Assembly (NCBI GenBank): GCA_018500125.2
Contig: JAHBAM020000008.1
Span: 1 to 54,404, forward strand
Direction: 5' to 3'
Length of the DNA stretch: 54,404 nt
Source: Roseobacter sp.
GTDB taxonomy: Bacteria > Pseudomonadota > Alphaproteobacteria > Rhodobacterales > Rhodobacteraceae
Shown here: in pieces, positions 27,196-36,422 of the stretch
Position numbering within the stretch: position 1 is the stretch's first letter
Layout: each line of letters begins with the position of its first letter
Program-made: the position numbers and the translations under genes
The notes under the pieces: generated by a model
Databases searched by the model: none
Told to the model about the DNA's origin: nothing
What the model saw: the letters and a program-made list of their open reading frames with translations, nothing else

Positions 27196-27765
27196 TTATT
27201 TACCTGGGTCTATCCAGCCGATATTGCCATCTTCGCGGCGATACACGACGTTTAGGCCGTCTTTACTCTCGTTACGAAAAATCAGAACAGGAGATCCTGC
27301 AAGTTCCATTTGCATAACAGCTTCTCCGACGGAGAGCGATGGTATTTTTGTTTCCATCTCTGCAATGATCATGGGTTGAAGCGTATCTGGCTCCGAATCC
27401 TGACTTTCGTGATCCGAGGCGAGGATATACGAGGACGCTCCGAAAAGTTCAACCGGTTCCACCCGATCTTTATGATGGTCTTTCAGACGGCGCTTGTAGC
27501 GCCTCAGCTGCTTTTCCATTTTCTCGCAACAGCCGTCAAATGCGGCATAGATTTCATTGGCGCTGGCCTTGGCCGAGGCTGTGAGACCCGTCGAAAGATG
27601 CACGGTCGATTCACAGTTGAACTCGTGACCACTTTTGGAGAAAACAACGAGCGCTTCTGTGGGACGTTCGGCATATTTTGCGACGGCGGCCCCAAGCTCT
27701 TCTTTCACATGGGTTTGCAGTGCTTCCCCGATGTCGATTTGCTTTCCGCTGATTTGGTAGCGCAT
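27196..27765 (-). CDS. hpf: Ribosome hibernation promoting factor, long form
   Basis: HPF/RaiA binds the 30S subunit in stationary phase; the long form also promotes 100S dimers through its C-terminal domain. The 189-residue protein has the N-terminal S30AE fold (MRYQISGKQIDIGEAL to RRLKDHH) and a C-terminal dimerisation domain (about 130-189, with MQMELAGSPVLIFRNE). The ATG at 27765 has AAGGAG 3-4 nt upstream; the longer 207-residue reading to 27819 lacks such a site. The 224-nt spacer before it carries a TATAAT on the minus strand near 27836 but no clear -35. Confidence 0.95.
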   Translation of the reverse strand: MRYQISGKQIDIGEALQTHVKEELGAAVAKYAERPTEALVVFSKSGHEFNCESTVHLSTGLTASAKASANEIYAAFDGCCEKMEKQLRRYKRRLKDHHKDRVEPVELFGASSYILASDHESQDSEPDTLQPMIIAEMETKIPSLSVGEAVMQMELAGSPVLIFRNESKDGLNVVYRREDGNIGWIDPGK

Positions 27766-27989
27766 CTTCTCTCCTTCACTCAATTGTATAGCCCAGCCCT
27801 GCGAGCGCATCTGCGGCACAGGATGAGGCGGTTATTATATTGAAATAGGGGTTGTTTTTGGTTTGAACAGAGCCGCTGCAAAAAATGCAGGTCACGCTAT
27901 TTTGTTCAGTGAGAAAACAAGATCCCATAGCCCATTTGAGGCTTTTGGGCGGGGGCTTGTCAACTGAAAGAGCGAATTGTCGCCAAAAT

Positions 27990-28757
27990 TCAGGAGATGC
28001 GGAAACTGTCGCCGAGATAGACGCGGCGGACATTCTCGTTTTCCACAACTTCGCTTGGTTTGCCCGACATCAGGACGGTTCCGTCGTGCAGAATATAGGC
28101 GCGATCGACGATTTCGAGCGTTTCGCGGACATTGTGATCTGTGATCAGAACGCCGATGCCGCGGGTTTTCAGATCGGCGACCAGCGTGCGGATATCGCCG
28201 ACCGAGATCGGATCGACGCCTGCGAACGGCTCGTCAAGCAGGAGATAGGAGGGGTTGGCCGCCAGACAGCGGGCAATTTCGACGCGCCGCCGCTCGCCGC
28301 CTGACAGGGCCATGGCAGGCGCACGGCGCAGATGCTCGATCGAAAACTCCGACAAAAGCTCTTCCAGCTTTTTGGCGCGTTCGCGCCTGTCTGGCTGAAC
28401 CACTTCGAGCACCGCGAGGATATTGTCTTCGACAGACAGGCCCCTGAAAATCGACATTTCTTGCGGTAGATAGCCGATTCCAAGCCGCGCGCGGCGATAC
28501 ATCGGCAGATCTGTCACATCGGTGCCATCCAGCAGAACGTGGCCGCCCTCGGCCTGAACCAGACCCGCGACAGTGTAAAATGTTGTTGTTTTTCCAGACC
28601 CGTTCGGCCCAAGCAATGCTACAACTTCGCCCCGCTTGAGCGACAGCGAGACATCCCGGATCACCGGGCGGCGCTTGTAACTTTTGCGCAGGTTGCGAAC
28701 TTCCAGGCCCTTTGAGCCTTCGGCAACAGACAGATTGGGCAGATTAGTTTTTGACAT
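27990..28757 (-). CDS. lptB: LPS export ABC transporter ATP-binding protein LptB
   Basis: LptB powers extraction of lipopolysaccharide from the inner membrane through LptFG. The 255-residue ATPase shows Walker [10 protein letters not shown] (50-58), the signature [16 protein letters not shown], and Walker [14 protein letters not shown]. It overlaps the end of lptA by 14 nt. The genes for LptF and LptG are not in this window. Confidence 0.97.
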   Translation of the reverse strand: MSKTNLPNLSVAEGSKGLEVRNLRKSYKRRPVIRDVSLSLKRGEVVALLGPNGSGKTTTFYTVAGLVQAEGGHVLLDGTDVTDLPMYRRARLGIGYLPQEMSIFRGLSVEDNILAVLEVVQPDRRERAKKLEELLSEFSIEHLRRAPAMALSGGERRRVEIARCLAANPSYLLLDEPFAGVDPISVGDIRTLVADLKTRGIGVLITDHNVRETLEIVDRAYILHDGTVLMSGKPSEVVENENVRRVYLGDSFRIS

Positions 28758-29229
28758 TGAGCACCGTCTTCACGCGGCCTTCCATTTTGGCTGCGCCTGC
28801 ATTTGTATCGACCCGCATTTTATCGGCTGTGATCGCGGTGGTGCCCTGCACCAGCAGCACATTGCCCGACAGAAGAATGATACCTGAGGCGACGTTATAA
28901 TCTGCCTCTGCGGCCTCGGCGGCGTCTTCACCGCTCACAAGCGTGACCCCGCCAGACGCCTGCAGCCGAGCAATTCGGGAGCGGTCCGAATTATACAGAA
29001 TGCTCACGGAGGCGGCAGAAATACGCATTTCGCCCTGCCCGATCAGAACATTGCCAGCCAGAACAGCGGAGCCTGTGGTCTGGTTGATATCCATCGTGTC
29101 GGCAGAGACTTCGACAGGCGCGCCGCTGTCTTGCTTGAGATTGCCAAACGCGATGTTTGCGCCTTGTGACGCAACAGGGCCGGCAAGCACAGCGCAAAGC
29201 GAGGCAACAATGAAAAAGCCAATACGCAC
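28744..29229 (-). CDS. lptA: Periplasmic LPS bridge protein LptA
   Basis: LptA forms the beta-jellyroll bridge that carries LPS across the periplasm. The 161-residue protein has a signal peptide ending near ASQGANIA, then OstA-fold repeats typified by [19 protein letters not shown] and [16 protein letters not shown]. It starts 4 nt after lptC and overlaps lptB, so lptCAB are one transcription unit. Confidence 0.95.
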   Translation of the reverse strand: MRIGFFIVASLCAVLAGPVASQGANIAFGNLKQDSGAPVEVSADTMDINQTTGSAVLAGNVLIGQGEMRISAASVSILYNSDRSRIARLQASGGVTLVSGEDAAEAAEADYNVASGIILLSGNVLLVQGTTAITADKMRVDTNAGAAKMEGRVKTVLNVKN

Positions 29230-29233
29230 AGTT

Positions 29234-29848
29234 CTATTCCTTATCGTTCACAGGTGTATATACCAGCTTCACACCGTTTTTTAGCAAAATATGCGCTTCT
29301 TTTTCCCCCTTGGGAACCTCAAGCGTCATTTGACCCGCCGTCACCGTAAAGCCCGGCCCTGCACCCGCCACCTGACCCAAGCTTCCGGCGTTCAAATCGG
29401 TCAGGCTGAGGACCAGCTTTTGCGCTGTGAACTGGTAGCCTGTTGTTGTTGTCGCAAAAACCTCACCCGAAAGAACAAGCGTTTGCTCGGCTGGATTGTG
29501 CAGCGCCATATCGGCGGATAAATCAACTCTCTGGCCCGAGGTAAGCTTGATCTGCGCGGTGACGTCTTGCGCTTCCAGCAGGCTGGGATCGTCTGTGTTT
29601 TGGCGCGCAAGGTCCGCACGCAGCGAGATCAGATCGCCCCGCGGCGTGACGCCAAAAACCTCGGGCTGGGATATTTGTTGTGTTTGGGTGCGCTCTGCAA
29701 GATCGCTCTCGGAAAACGGAATGGTGGCGACAGGATCAACGCTTTTGGACAGCAAAAACAGTGTCGAAAGCATACCAAGCGCAATCACTGGCAAGATAAT
29801 TTTTGCCCATGCCACCAATTTTGTATGCCTGTCGATCCGGCTTTGCAT
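29234..29848 (-). CDS. lptC: LPS export anchor protein LptC
   Basis: LptC receives LPS from LptFG and passes it to LptA. The 204-residue protein has one N-terminal membrane anchor (about 15-33, VAWAKIILPVIALGMLSTLF) and a periplasmic beta-jellyroll domain with OstA-like repeats such as ADMALHNPAEQTLVLSGEV. Position ahead of lptA and lptB confirms the assignment. Confidence 0.93.
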   Translation of the reverse strand: MQSRIDRHTKLVAWAKIILPVIALGMLSTLFLLSKSVDPVATIPFSESDLAERTQTQQISQPEVFGVTPRGDLISLRADLARQNTDDPSLLEAQDVTAQIKLTSGQRVDLSADMALHNPAEQTLVLSGEVFATTTTGYQFTAQKLVLSLTDLNAGSLGQVAGAGPGFTVTAGQMTLEVPKGEKEAHILLKNGVKLVYTPVNDKE

Positions 29849-29878
29849 CTGTTCGCAACCCTCCTGCGCTTGTGCGCA

Positions 29879-30493
29879 TTACGCGTGTGCGAAAATATCG
29901 GTTTCGGGCCAACCTTCCAGATCAAGCAGGGCGCGCGTGGGAAGAAAGCGGAAACACGCTTGCGCAAGCTCGTCACGGCCCTCGCGCGCGAGCATCACAT
30001 CGAGCTTTTCGCGCAGCTTGTGAAGGTGCAAGACATCAGAGGCGGCATAGTCGATCTGCGCTTTGGTCAGGGTATCTGCGCCCCAATCAGAGCTTTGCTG
30101 CTGCTTGGAGATGTCTTCGTTGAGAAGCTCTTGCAACAGGTTTTTCAGGCCGTGGCGGTCGGTATAGGTCCGCACCAGACGGCTGGCGATCTTGGTGCAA
30201 TAGACCGGCGCTGTGAGCGCGCCAAACGTATTTTGCAGCGCGGCAATATCAAAGCGGCCAAAATGAAAAAGCTTGAGCACATCGGGGTTTGTCAGCATGG
30301 CGCATAGATTGGGGGCGTCTGTCTGGCCCTGAGCAATCTGGACAAGATGCGCATTTCCATCACCAGAAGACATCTGAACCACACAGAGCCTGTCACGGTT
30401 GGGATGCAGACCCATTGTCTCGCAATCAATCGCCACAACAGGGCCAAGATCAAGGCCATCAGGGAGGTCGTTTTTATATAGGTGGTTGGTCAT
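29879..30493 (-). CDS. rnd: Ribonuclease D-like 3'-5' exonuclease
   Basis: A 204-residue DEDD-type exonuclease: VVAIDCETMGL carries D23 and E25, and the later YAASDVLHLHKL supplies the Tyr/Asp of a DEDDy active site. It has only the catalytic domain and lacks the HRDC domains of E. coli RNase D, as is usual for the short alphaproteobacterial form. The start at 30493 is chosen for AGAGGA upstream; the extension to 30559 has none. It heads the leftward rnd-lptCAB group. Confidence 0.92.
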   Translation of the reverse strand: MTNHLYKNDLPDGLDLGPVVAIDCETMGLHPNRDRLCVVQMSSGDGNAHLVQIAQGQTDAPNLCAMLTNPDVLKLFHFGRFDIAALQNTFGALTAPVYCTKIASRLVRTYTDRHGLKNLLQELLNEDISKQQQSSDWGADTLTKAQIDYAASDVLHLHKLREKLDVMLAREGRDELAQACFRFLPTRALLDLEGWPETDIFAHA

Positions 30494-30730
30494 GTCATTC
30501 CTCTGGGGTTCTGCAGGAATGGCGCCCGGCAAAAGAGCTCCAGCTTCGCAATTTTCCATGCAGTGTTAGAGCCATAACGAGATGGCCTCAAGGCAAAATG
30601 GTCTGGCAGAGAGTCTATCACGACAGTCAAACGCACCGCGCCGTGGCGGCTTGGATGTTGAACTTGCCTTCAAACTTTAGAGAACATAAATAGAACTCAA
30701 ACATCGCTGTGGTGCGGAACAGAAAGATGC

Positions 30731-32083
30731 GTGAACAAGATGCAGCCCTCAAATTTAACCGTCGGTAGTATATGCTCAGGTATTGAGGCTGCGAGTGTTG
30801 CATGGGCAGATATCGGCTTCACATTTGAGTGGTTCTCCGAAATTTCAGATTTTCCTTCAAAAGTCTTGGCTCAAAGGTACCCGCAAATCCCGAACCTTGG
30901 CGATATGAGTCACATTTCAGAGATGTTGATATCTGGCGCCATAAATTCTCCCGACGTGATATGCGCAGGCACCCCATGCCAGTCCTTTTCTGTGGCCGGA
31001 TGGATGAGCGGCCTAACAGACCTGAGGGGCAATCTCACGCTTGAATTTGTAGAAATCATTAAAGCAAATGACGCCGTTCGCAAAATATCAGGACAGCCAC
31101 GCTCGATCGTCTTTTGGGAGAATGTGGAAGGCGTTCTTCGTGATAAAACAAACGCGTTTGGATGTTTGCTATCTTCGTTGCTCGGGGTTCAAAACGAAAT
31201 TAGACCTCGCAATGGTTGGCCCAAAGCTGGAATGGCGCGCGGCCCTGAAAGAACTGTTGCCTGGCGAGTCCTTGACGCAAAATACTTTGGATTGCCGCAA
31301 CAACGGCGCCGGCTGTATTTGGTTGCTGGAGGTCCTGATTTATCGCCCGAGAACATCTTATTTGAGCGTCATGAGGGCATTGGTTTACCGAACTATCCTG
31401 CAAGTGAGTTGAATTTCACATTAAATGGTCACTCATTTGAAGTGTTTCGCTCCTATACTGATTGTCTATATGCGGCCTATGGAACAAAATGGAATGGCAA
31501 TGCCGCTGCTTACAATGGGTCTCTATTTGTCTGTCAAAACGATCGACTCAGGAGGCTAACACCTTTGGAGTGTGAGCGGATAATGGGATTTCCCGATGGC
31601 TATACAAAAATAGAGAAGGCTAAGCCGACGGCGCGATATCAAGCGATAGGAAACAGCTGGTCTGTTCCGGTTGTTCGTTGGCTTGGAAACCGAGTGACGC
31701 AGCAATTGGCAAAGACTCACCACGATCCCGCTATTGATATTCCAGACGACTATAGGATTTTCGTCGATAAAAATGTGGAGATATTTGGCCTCCAGGACGA
31801 CCCGTTTTGGATAGACAGTGACCGCTACCTGAATTGTTCTCCTGTTCCTTCGAAGGCCACCATTGGTAATCTGAGAGATATTGTTGATCCCGAAGCGGAT
31901 GAAAAATTTTACTTAACACCCGTAGGCTGCAAAGGCATCCTTCGTCGCCGTGCAGAGCGGAATTTAAGAATTAATCCTTTGTTAGAGGAAAGGCTAATTC
32001 GGATATCTTCACAATGGTCAGATGAGAAAATTGAAGCAATTTCCAAAATACAGCCGAGGGGTAGATTTGGCCGCTTAGCTTAG
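30731..32083 (+). CDS. DNA (cytosine-5)-methyltransferase, phage-type
   Basis: A 450-residue C5 methyltransferase with motifs in canonical order: SAM-binding motif I GSICSGIEAASVAW (12-25), catalytic motif IV with C83 in AGTPCQSFSVAG, motif VI ENV (130-132), motif VIII QRRRLYLVA (191-199), a target-recognition region (about 200-270), motif IX (about 274-291) and motif X YQAIGNSWSVPVV (303-315). The GSICSGIEAASVAW form and the C-terminal extension with YLTPVGCKGILRRR (394-407) recall phage-borne methylases. Start GTG at 30731 or ATG at 30740; neither has a strong ribosome-binding site. It converges on a broken HNH nuclease gene 23 nt away, and the region is AT-richer than its flanks. Recognition sequence unknown. 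Confidence 0.92.
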   Translation: MNKMQPSNLTVGSICSGIEAASVAWADIGFTFEWFSEISDFPSKVLAQRYPQIPNLGDMSHISEMLISGAINSPDVICAGTPCQSFSVAGWMSGLTDLRGNLTLEFVEIIKANDAVRKISGQPRSIVFWENVEGVLRDKTNAFGCLLSSLLGVQNEIRPRNGWPKAGMARGPERTVAWRVLDAKYFGLPQQRRRLYLVAGGPDLSPENILFERHEGIGLPNYPASELNFTLNGHSFEVFRSYTDCLYAAYGTKWNGNAAAYNGSLFVCQNDRLRRLTPLECERIMGFPDGYTKIEKAKPTARYQAIGNSWSVPVVRWLGNRVTQQLAKTHHDPAIDIPDDYRIFVDKNVEIFGLQDDPFWIDSDRYLNCSPVPSKATIGNLRDIVDPEADEKFYLTPVGCKGILRRRAERNLRINPLLEERLIRISSQWSDEKIEAISKIQPRGRFGRLA

Positions 32084-32106
32084 TGAATAATTATTTTTGG
32101 CAGTGA

Positions 32107-32997
32107 TTATGTTAATTTTCTTTCCAAGGCTTTGCGCCACTTCTGAATATCATACCATCCACAACCAATGCAGCCTTTTTCCGCAGCCTTGCCGTTTTTG
32201 GGAAACCGCATATCCCAAGCTTCAACCCCGTGATAAAAGAAATCTATTCCAAAAATCTTCCCTCTAACCCCCGATTGGTAACAGGATCGGCATACTTCTC
32301 TTTTTTGCTGATTTCGTTGATTTGACAAAAGCTGGAAATCATTCACGATCTCGGCATCCGAGAGATCGTTCAGGCTCTCCCTTCTGGTCTCATGATCCCA
32401 TCATATTTCGGGAAACTTGTGATCAGGAAGCAGCCCCTCCTTTCGGCCCACCTTGCCTTCGAATGCGTCGTAGCTTTTGAGAAGTCTAATGATCCTATTT
32501 CGTGTATCGGAAGACCATTTCTCATAGCCCGAGACTCCACCCCGCTTTAGCGGCAATAACATCAAATGTGTTTTATTGGCGTTACATTGCTTACAACTAC
32601 GGCTTGTGTCGGTTGCCAAAGTATAGCCAAACTCCTTTAGGTCTTGAATTCTTCGCGCCCAATTTGGGTTGGTGGGAAGTTCGCACCCGACACACACCCA
32701 GCGCGGCGTACCCGACAAGACATCAAAGAACGCCTTAGTTGTTGTCGCACCCGGTTTACTCTTCCAGAACTTTGCTTGTTCTTCCTGCCATTGCGCCCAG
32801 CTGTTCGGATTTAATTCCTCATAAACTTCAGCCAAATACTTATCTATTTTGGTGTCAGGAATGTCTGTTCCAGTTCTCCGATATTCAATTGGAATTGATA
32901 ACTCTAATTCCAAATTCGGGTAAGAAAAAACAACATCTACGTACCGTTCTGACGCCTTACTGTGAGACCTTGTTAGAAGACGCTGAACCTTTTGCAC
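32107..32997 (-). pseudogene. HNH-type restriction endonuclease interrupted by an in-frame TGA
   Basis: One reading frame of 296 sense-plus-one-nonsense codons runs from GTG at 32997 (AAGGA upstream) to TAA at 32107. A single TGA at 32401-32403 stands at codon 199, just after LLPDHKFPEI; a C-to-T change of CGA (Arg) would explain it. The N-terminal part (198 aa) has two CxxC pairs (CVGC at 102-105 and CKQC at 135-138). The distal part continues the frame with WDHETRRESLNDLSD, NQRNQQKREVCRSC and CIGCGWYDI. D192-H193 plus the distal NQRNQQK look like the two halves of an HNH active site, so the stop cuts through the catalytic fold. I recall similar proteins beside C5 methylases as type II restriction enzymes. 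Readthrough or a sequence error remain possible. Confidence 0.82.
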
Positions 32998-33332
32998 CCA
33001 ATATCCTTCGTTTATCGCTTATCAATAGAACAAAGCCTCACCATTTTTGGTCAGCTCGCTGAGGTGTCTTTTGCACCATGTGAAAACGTTACGTCCCGAG
33101 AAGTTGGGTGTCAAATACCGCAAGCTCGCGCCCAAAATGAAAGCGGCGAGAGTGAATTATCTGCATATGTATCTGCGGGCAGCGGAGGGGGTGTGGTTTG
33201 TTTCAGCCCTGAACCGACTTTTAAATGCTGCTTGCATTATCGCACTCTTTCGCCCCAAGGCGGAGGGGTGAGTGGGTAGCGGCCAAACAGTCGGGCCGTC
33301 TTTTGCGCCAGGTTGTTTCTTGCATCGGCGCG
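32998..33332. other. Gene-poor border of the restriction-modification island
   Basis: 335 nt between the HNH gene and the RND permease. The part next to the HNH gene is AT-rich and should hold its promoter and its AAGGA ribosome-binding site (about 33005-33009). From about 33090 composition returns toward that of the host. A rightward frame ending at 33271 could encode about 60-74 basic then hydrophobic residues (including LNRLLNAACIIALF), but it has no good ribosome-binding site and I recognise no family. No tRNA, terminal repeat or integrase remnant was seen. Confidence 0.5.
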
Positions 33333-36300
33333 TTACGGGGCGGCGGGGGTGGGGTGATTTTTGGGCCGGACATCTTCGAGGGCGGCATAGAATGCGGGCA
33401 GAACCAGCAGGATCAGAACGGTCGCCGCGAGAAGTCCGAAGACGACCGAGATCACCAGTGGTTTGAGGGTCTGGGCTTGGGTCGAGGTTTCCAGGAGCAG
33501 CGGTGCCATGCCCATGATGGTGGTGGAGACCGAGACAAAGATCGGTCGGAACCGCGAGCGCACGGCTTCGCCCGCGGCCAGCGCGGCAGAAAGCCCCTCG
33601 GCGCGGCGGGCATTTATGACACCGACCAGCAGAATCGCATTGTTGACCACGATACCGGCCAGCGAGGCCGCGCCCACCAGTGAGGGCATGGAGATATTGT
33701 AGCCCATCAGGACATGGCCCCAGATCACCCCGAGAAACGCGAGCGGGATCGTGATCATGACGATCAGCGGCTCGATATAGCTGTGGAACTGGAAGCTGAG
33801 CACCACATAGATCCCCAGCAGCCCGATCAGGAAGCCGCGCAGGATTGAGGCGACGGTTTCTGCCGAATTCGCCGCTTGCCCGCCGACGTCAAAGGTCAGG
33901 CCGGGGGTGGCGGAGACAAGCTCGGGAAGAAAGCCCTCTGTCAGCCGGGCGGTGATTGCGTCGGCGTTGCCGATCCGGCCATCCACATCGGCTGAAACGG
34001 TCACTGTGCGCAGGCCGTTGCGACGCGAGATGCTGCCCCAGCCGCGGGCCTCGGCAATTGTCACCACATTGGACAGTGGCACAGTGCCACCGCCCGGCAG
34101 GGCGATTTCGAAGGCTGTCAGGTCATCGCGGGTGGCACGGTCGCGACCTGTCAGGCGCACTTCCAGATCCCACGCCAGATCACCACGCCGGATTTCGGCC
34201 AGTTGGGTGCCAAGAAAGGCTGCGCGGAGTTGGCTGGCAACATCTGTCGCGGTCAGCCCCATGGCTTCGGAGCCGGGGGCAAGGGTCAGGCGCAATTCCG
34301 GCGCTCCGGGGCGCAGATCAAGGATCGCATTGCGCACACCGGCATAGGTTTGCAGGTCTGCCAAGGTGGCGCGGCCACTTGCTTCCAGCGTGGCGAGATC
34401 GGGATGGCTGAGGCGCAACTCGATGGCGATACCCTGCGGCCCGATGCCCGGTTCGGTCAGGATCAGCGAGGAAACGCCGGGCAGCGGGCCGATTTCTGCG
34501 CGCCAGAGCGTGACGATATCGTCAAGTGTGCTGCTGCGGACCTCGGCACCGAGCAAATCAATCGCAACGGTGGCCACATGGGCACCGCTTTCGCCAGCAG
34601 ACAGGTTGCGGCCAAGCCGTGTGATACGGCGGATGACCAGTGGTTGGGATTGAGGCTGTTCGGGCGTCAGGCGCGCGTTCACGCGGTCAAGTGCCCTCTC
34701 GACCTGCGCAACGGTTTCGCTGGTGCGGGCCAGTGGCGTGCCTGCGGGCAGCATCAGCCGCGCCTCGAGCACATCACCGTCGATCTCTGGCATGGCCTCG
34801 CGCTTCACGACGCCGCCGCCCAATGCGCCAGCCGTCAGGATCAGCGCACCAATCGCCAGCCCCGCAACGAGCCAGCGCCCACGGATCGCCATATCGGCCA
34901 GACGGCCCATCGCTTCGCGCAAAGTATCAAAGCCTGCATCAAACCGGCTGCGGAACCGCGAGGGCGTGGTCTCCTTGATCCCGCCTTTCAGGTGATGTGG
35001 CAGGATCAGGAAGGCTTCAACAAGCGAGGCGGCCAAGGCCGCCAGCAGGACCACCGGCAACACATCGAGCACCGCACCCAATTCGCCGGCCAGAAACGCC
35101 AGCGGCAGGAACACAGCAAGGGTGGTCAGGAAAGACGAGATCACGCCGGGCGCCACAGCGGAGACGCCAGCCGCAACATTTTCGACCGTTGCGCCCTTGG
35201 TGGAATGCACCGCAATGGAATCTGCGATCACGATAGAGTCGTCCATCACGATCCCGATCGCCATCAACAGCGCAACCAGCGTCATCATGTTCAGGCTCAG
35301 CCCTGTCAGTGCCATCCAGAGGAATGCGCCAGCAAAGGCCACGGGCAGGCCCATCGCGGCCCAGATCGCGAAACCGGGGCGAAAGAACAGGCTCATCACC
35401 GCCACGACCAGCACAAGCCCGACCACCCCGTTCTGCACCAGCATGACGAGCCGGTCGCGGATGATTGAGGTCACATCCTGCACCACTTCGACCTTGATCG
35501 TATCGGGCAGGCGCGCGCGCTCTTGCGCCACCAGCTCGGCCACGGAATCAAGCACACGCAGCGCATCGGCATCGAGCGCCTTGGCCACGTCAATCACGAT
35601 GGCCGGAATGCCATCGACAAAGGCGCGGTCCTGTGGCGGCTCAAAGCGCTCCTCGATCAGGGCGACATCGCCCAGCGTCAGGGTTGCGCCGTTCGGCAGG
35701 ACCATAACCGGAATCCGCGCCAGCGTGAGCGCCGTGTCGCGCTCGGCGGTAAAGCGCAGGGTCGTGTCCACGCCCGGCCCGTCCAGTGTTCCGGCGGGGA
35801 GATCAATATTTTGGGCCGCGATGGCGGCGGCCAAAGCGGCAGGTGTCAGACCGTGGCTGTCAAGCACGGCGCGGTCTGCCGTGATCGAGAGTGTCCGCAC
35901 GCCCAAGCCGCCACGGGTCACGCGGGCGATGCCGGGCAAGGCTGTGAGGCGGTCGGACAGGCCATCGGCGTAAAGATCAAGCTCGCCCAGCGGCAAATCA
36001 CCGGAGATCGCGACCGATGTGACCGGATCAGAGCGGTGCAATTCGCGCACCACGACGGGATCGGCGCGCTCGGGAAAGCTGTCGATCGCCGCCGCTTCGG
36101 TGCGCAGAGAATTGACAAAGCGCAGCGCATCATTGCCCGGCGCCAGAGTGGCCACGGCGCGCGCGCGGCCGGTCTGCGCGTTGCAGGTCAGGGTTTCTAG
36201 CCCCTCGACGCCTTGCACCCCGTCCCAGAGCGGGGCGCAGATGGCCGTTTCCACATCTTCGGCGGCCGCCCCGCGGTAGGGCACTGTGATCTCGGCTTCG

Positions 36301-36422
36301 ACCGCGCGGAAATCGGGAAAAGTTTCGCGCAAGAGACCCGGTGCCGCGAACACACCGGCTGCAAGAAAAAGAAGCAACAACAGGTTGCCTGCTGTCGGAT
36401 GGCTAGTGAACCAGCGGATCAT
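33333..36422 (-). CDS. RND efflux transporter permease subunit
   Basis: A 1029-residue inner-membrane pump of the RND superfamily (HAE-type, AcrB/MexF relatives) that expels hydrophobic compounds using proton motive force. It has the N-terminal helix, two large periplasmic loops, and TM4 with the proton-relay Asp pair in AIGIVMDDSIVIADS; a LILPHHL segment follows TM6. The C-terminal half repeats the plan (LGIYVVLSFQFHSY, VVNNAILLVG). Its ATG overlaps the MFP stop (ATGA). No outer-membrane factor is encoded here. Substrate is unknown. Confidence 0.95.
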   Translation of the reverse strand: MIRWFTSHPTAGNLLLLLFLAAGVFAAPGLLRETFPDFRAVEAEITVPYRGAAAEDVETAICAPLWDGVQGVEGLETLTCNAQTGRARAVATLAPGNDALRFVNSLRTEAAAIDSFPERADPVVVRELHRSDPVTSVAISGDLPLGELDLYADGLSDRLTALPGIARVTRGGLGVRTLSITADRAVLDSHGLTPAALAAAIAAQNIDLPAGTLDGPGVDTTLRFTAERDTALTLARIPVMVLPNGATLTLGDVALIEERFEPPQDRAFVDGIPAIVIDVAKALDADALRVLDSVAELVAQERARLPDTIKVEVVQDVTSIIRDRLVMLVQNGVVGLVLVVAVMSLFFRPGFAIWAAMGLPVAFAGAFLWMALTGLSLNMMTLVALLMAIGIVMDDSIVIADSIAVHSTKGATVENVAAGVSAVAPGVISSFLTTLAVFLPLAFLAGELGAVLDVLPVVLLAALAASLVEAFLILPHHLKGGIKETTPSRFRSRFDAGFDTLREAMGRLADMAIRGRWLVAGLAIGALILTAGALGGGVVKREAMPEIDGDVLEARLMLPAGTPLARTSETVAQVERALDRVNARLTPEQPQSQPLVIRRITRLGRNLSAGESGAHVATVAIDLLGAEVRSSTLDDIVTLWRAEIGPLPGVSSLILTEPGIGPQGIAIELRLSHPDLATLEASGRATLADLQTYAGVRNAILDLRPGAPELRLTLAPGSEAMGLTATDVASQLRAAFLGTQLAEIRRGDLAWDLEVRLTGRDRATRDDLTAFEIALPGGGTVPLSNVVTIAEARGWGSISRRNGLRTVTVSADVDGRIGNADAITARLTEGFLPELVSATPGLTFDVGGQAANSAETVASILRGFLIGLLGIYVVLSFQFHSYIEPLIVMITIPLAFLGVIWGHVLMGYNISMPSLVGAASLAGIVVNNAILLVGVINARRAEGLSAALAAGEAVRSRFRPIFVSVSTTIMGMAPLLLETSTQAQTLKPLVISVVFGLLAATVLILLVLPAFYAALEDVRPKNHPTPAAP

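Noticed and set aside
27776-28048. 90-codon leftward frame in the lptB-hpf spacer
   Set aside because: It overlaps the start of lptB's 3' region and the presumed hpf leader, lacks a ribosome-binding site and has no recognisable sequence.
30289-30693. 134-codon rightward frame across the rnd start
   Set aside because: Mostly antisense to rnd and without a supported start.
30494-30730. Possible tRNA fragment or attachment site at the left edge of the methylase island
   Set aside because: No cloverleaf segment and no direct repeat matching the right border could be found by eye.
34203-35468. 421-codon open frame antisense to the RND permease
   Set aside because: Gln/His/Arg-rich shadow of a well-defined transporter gene.
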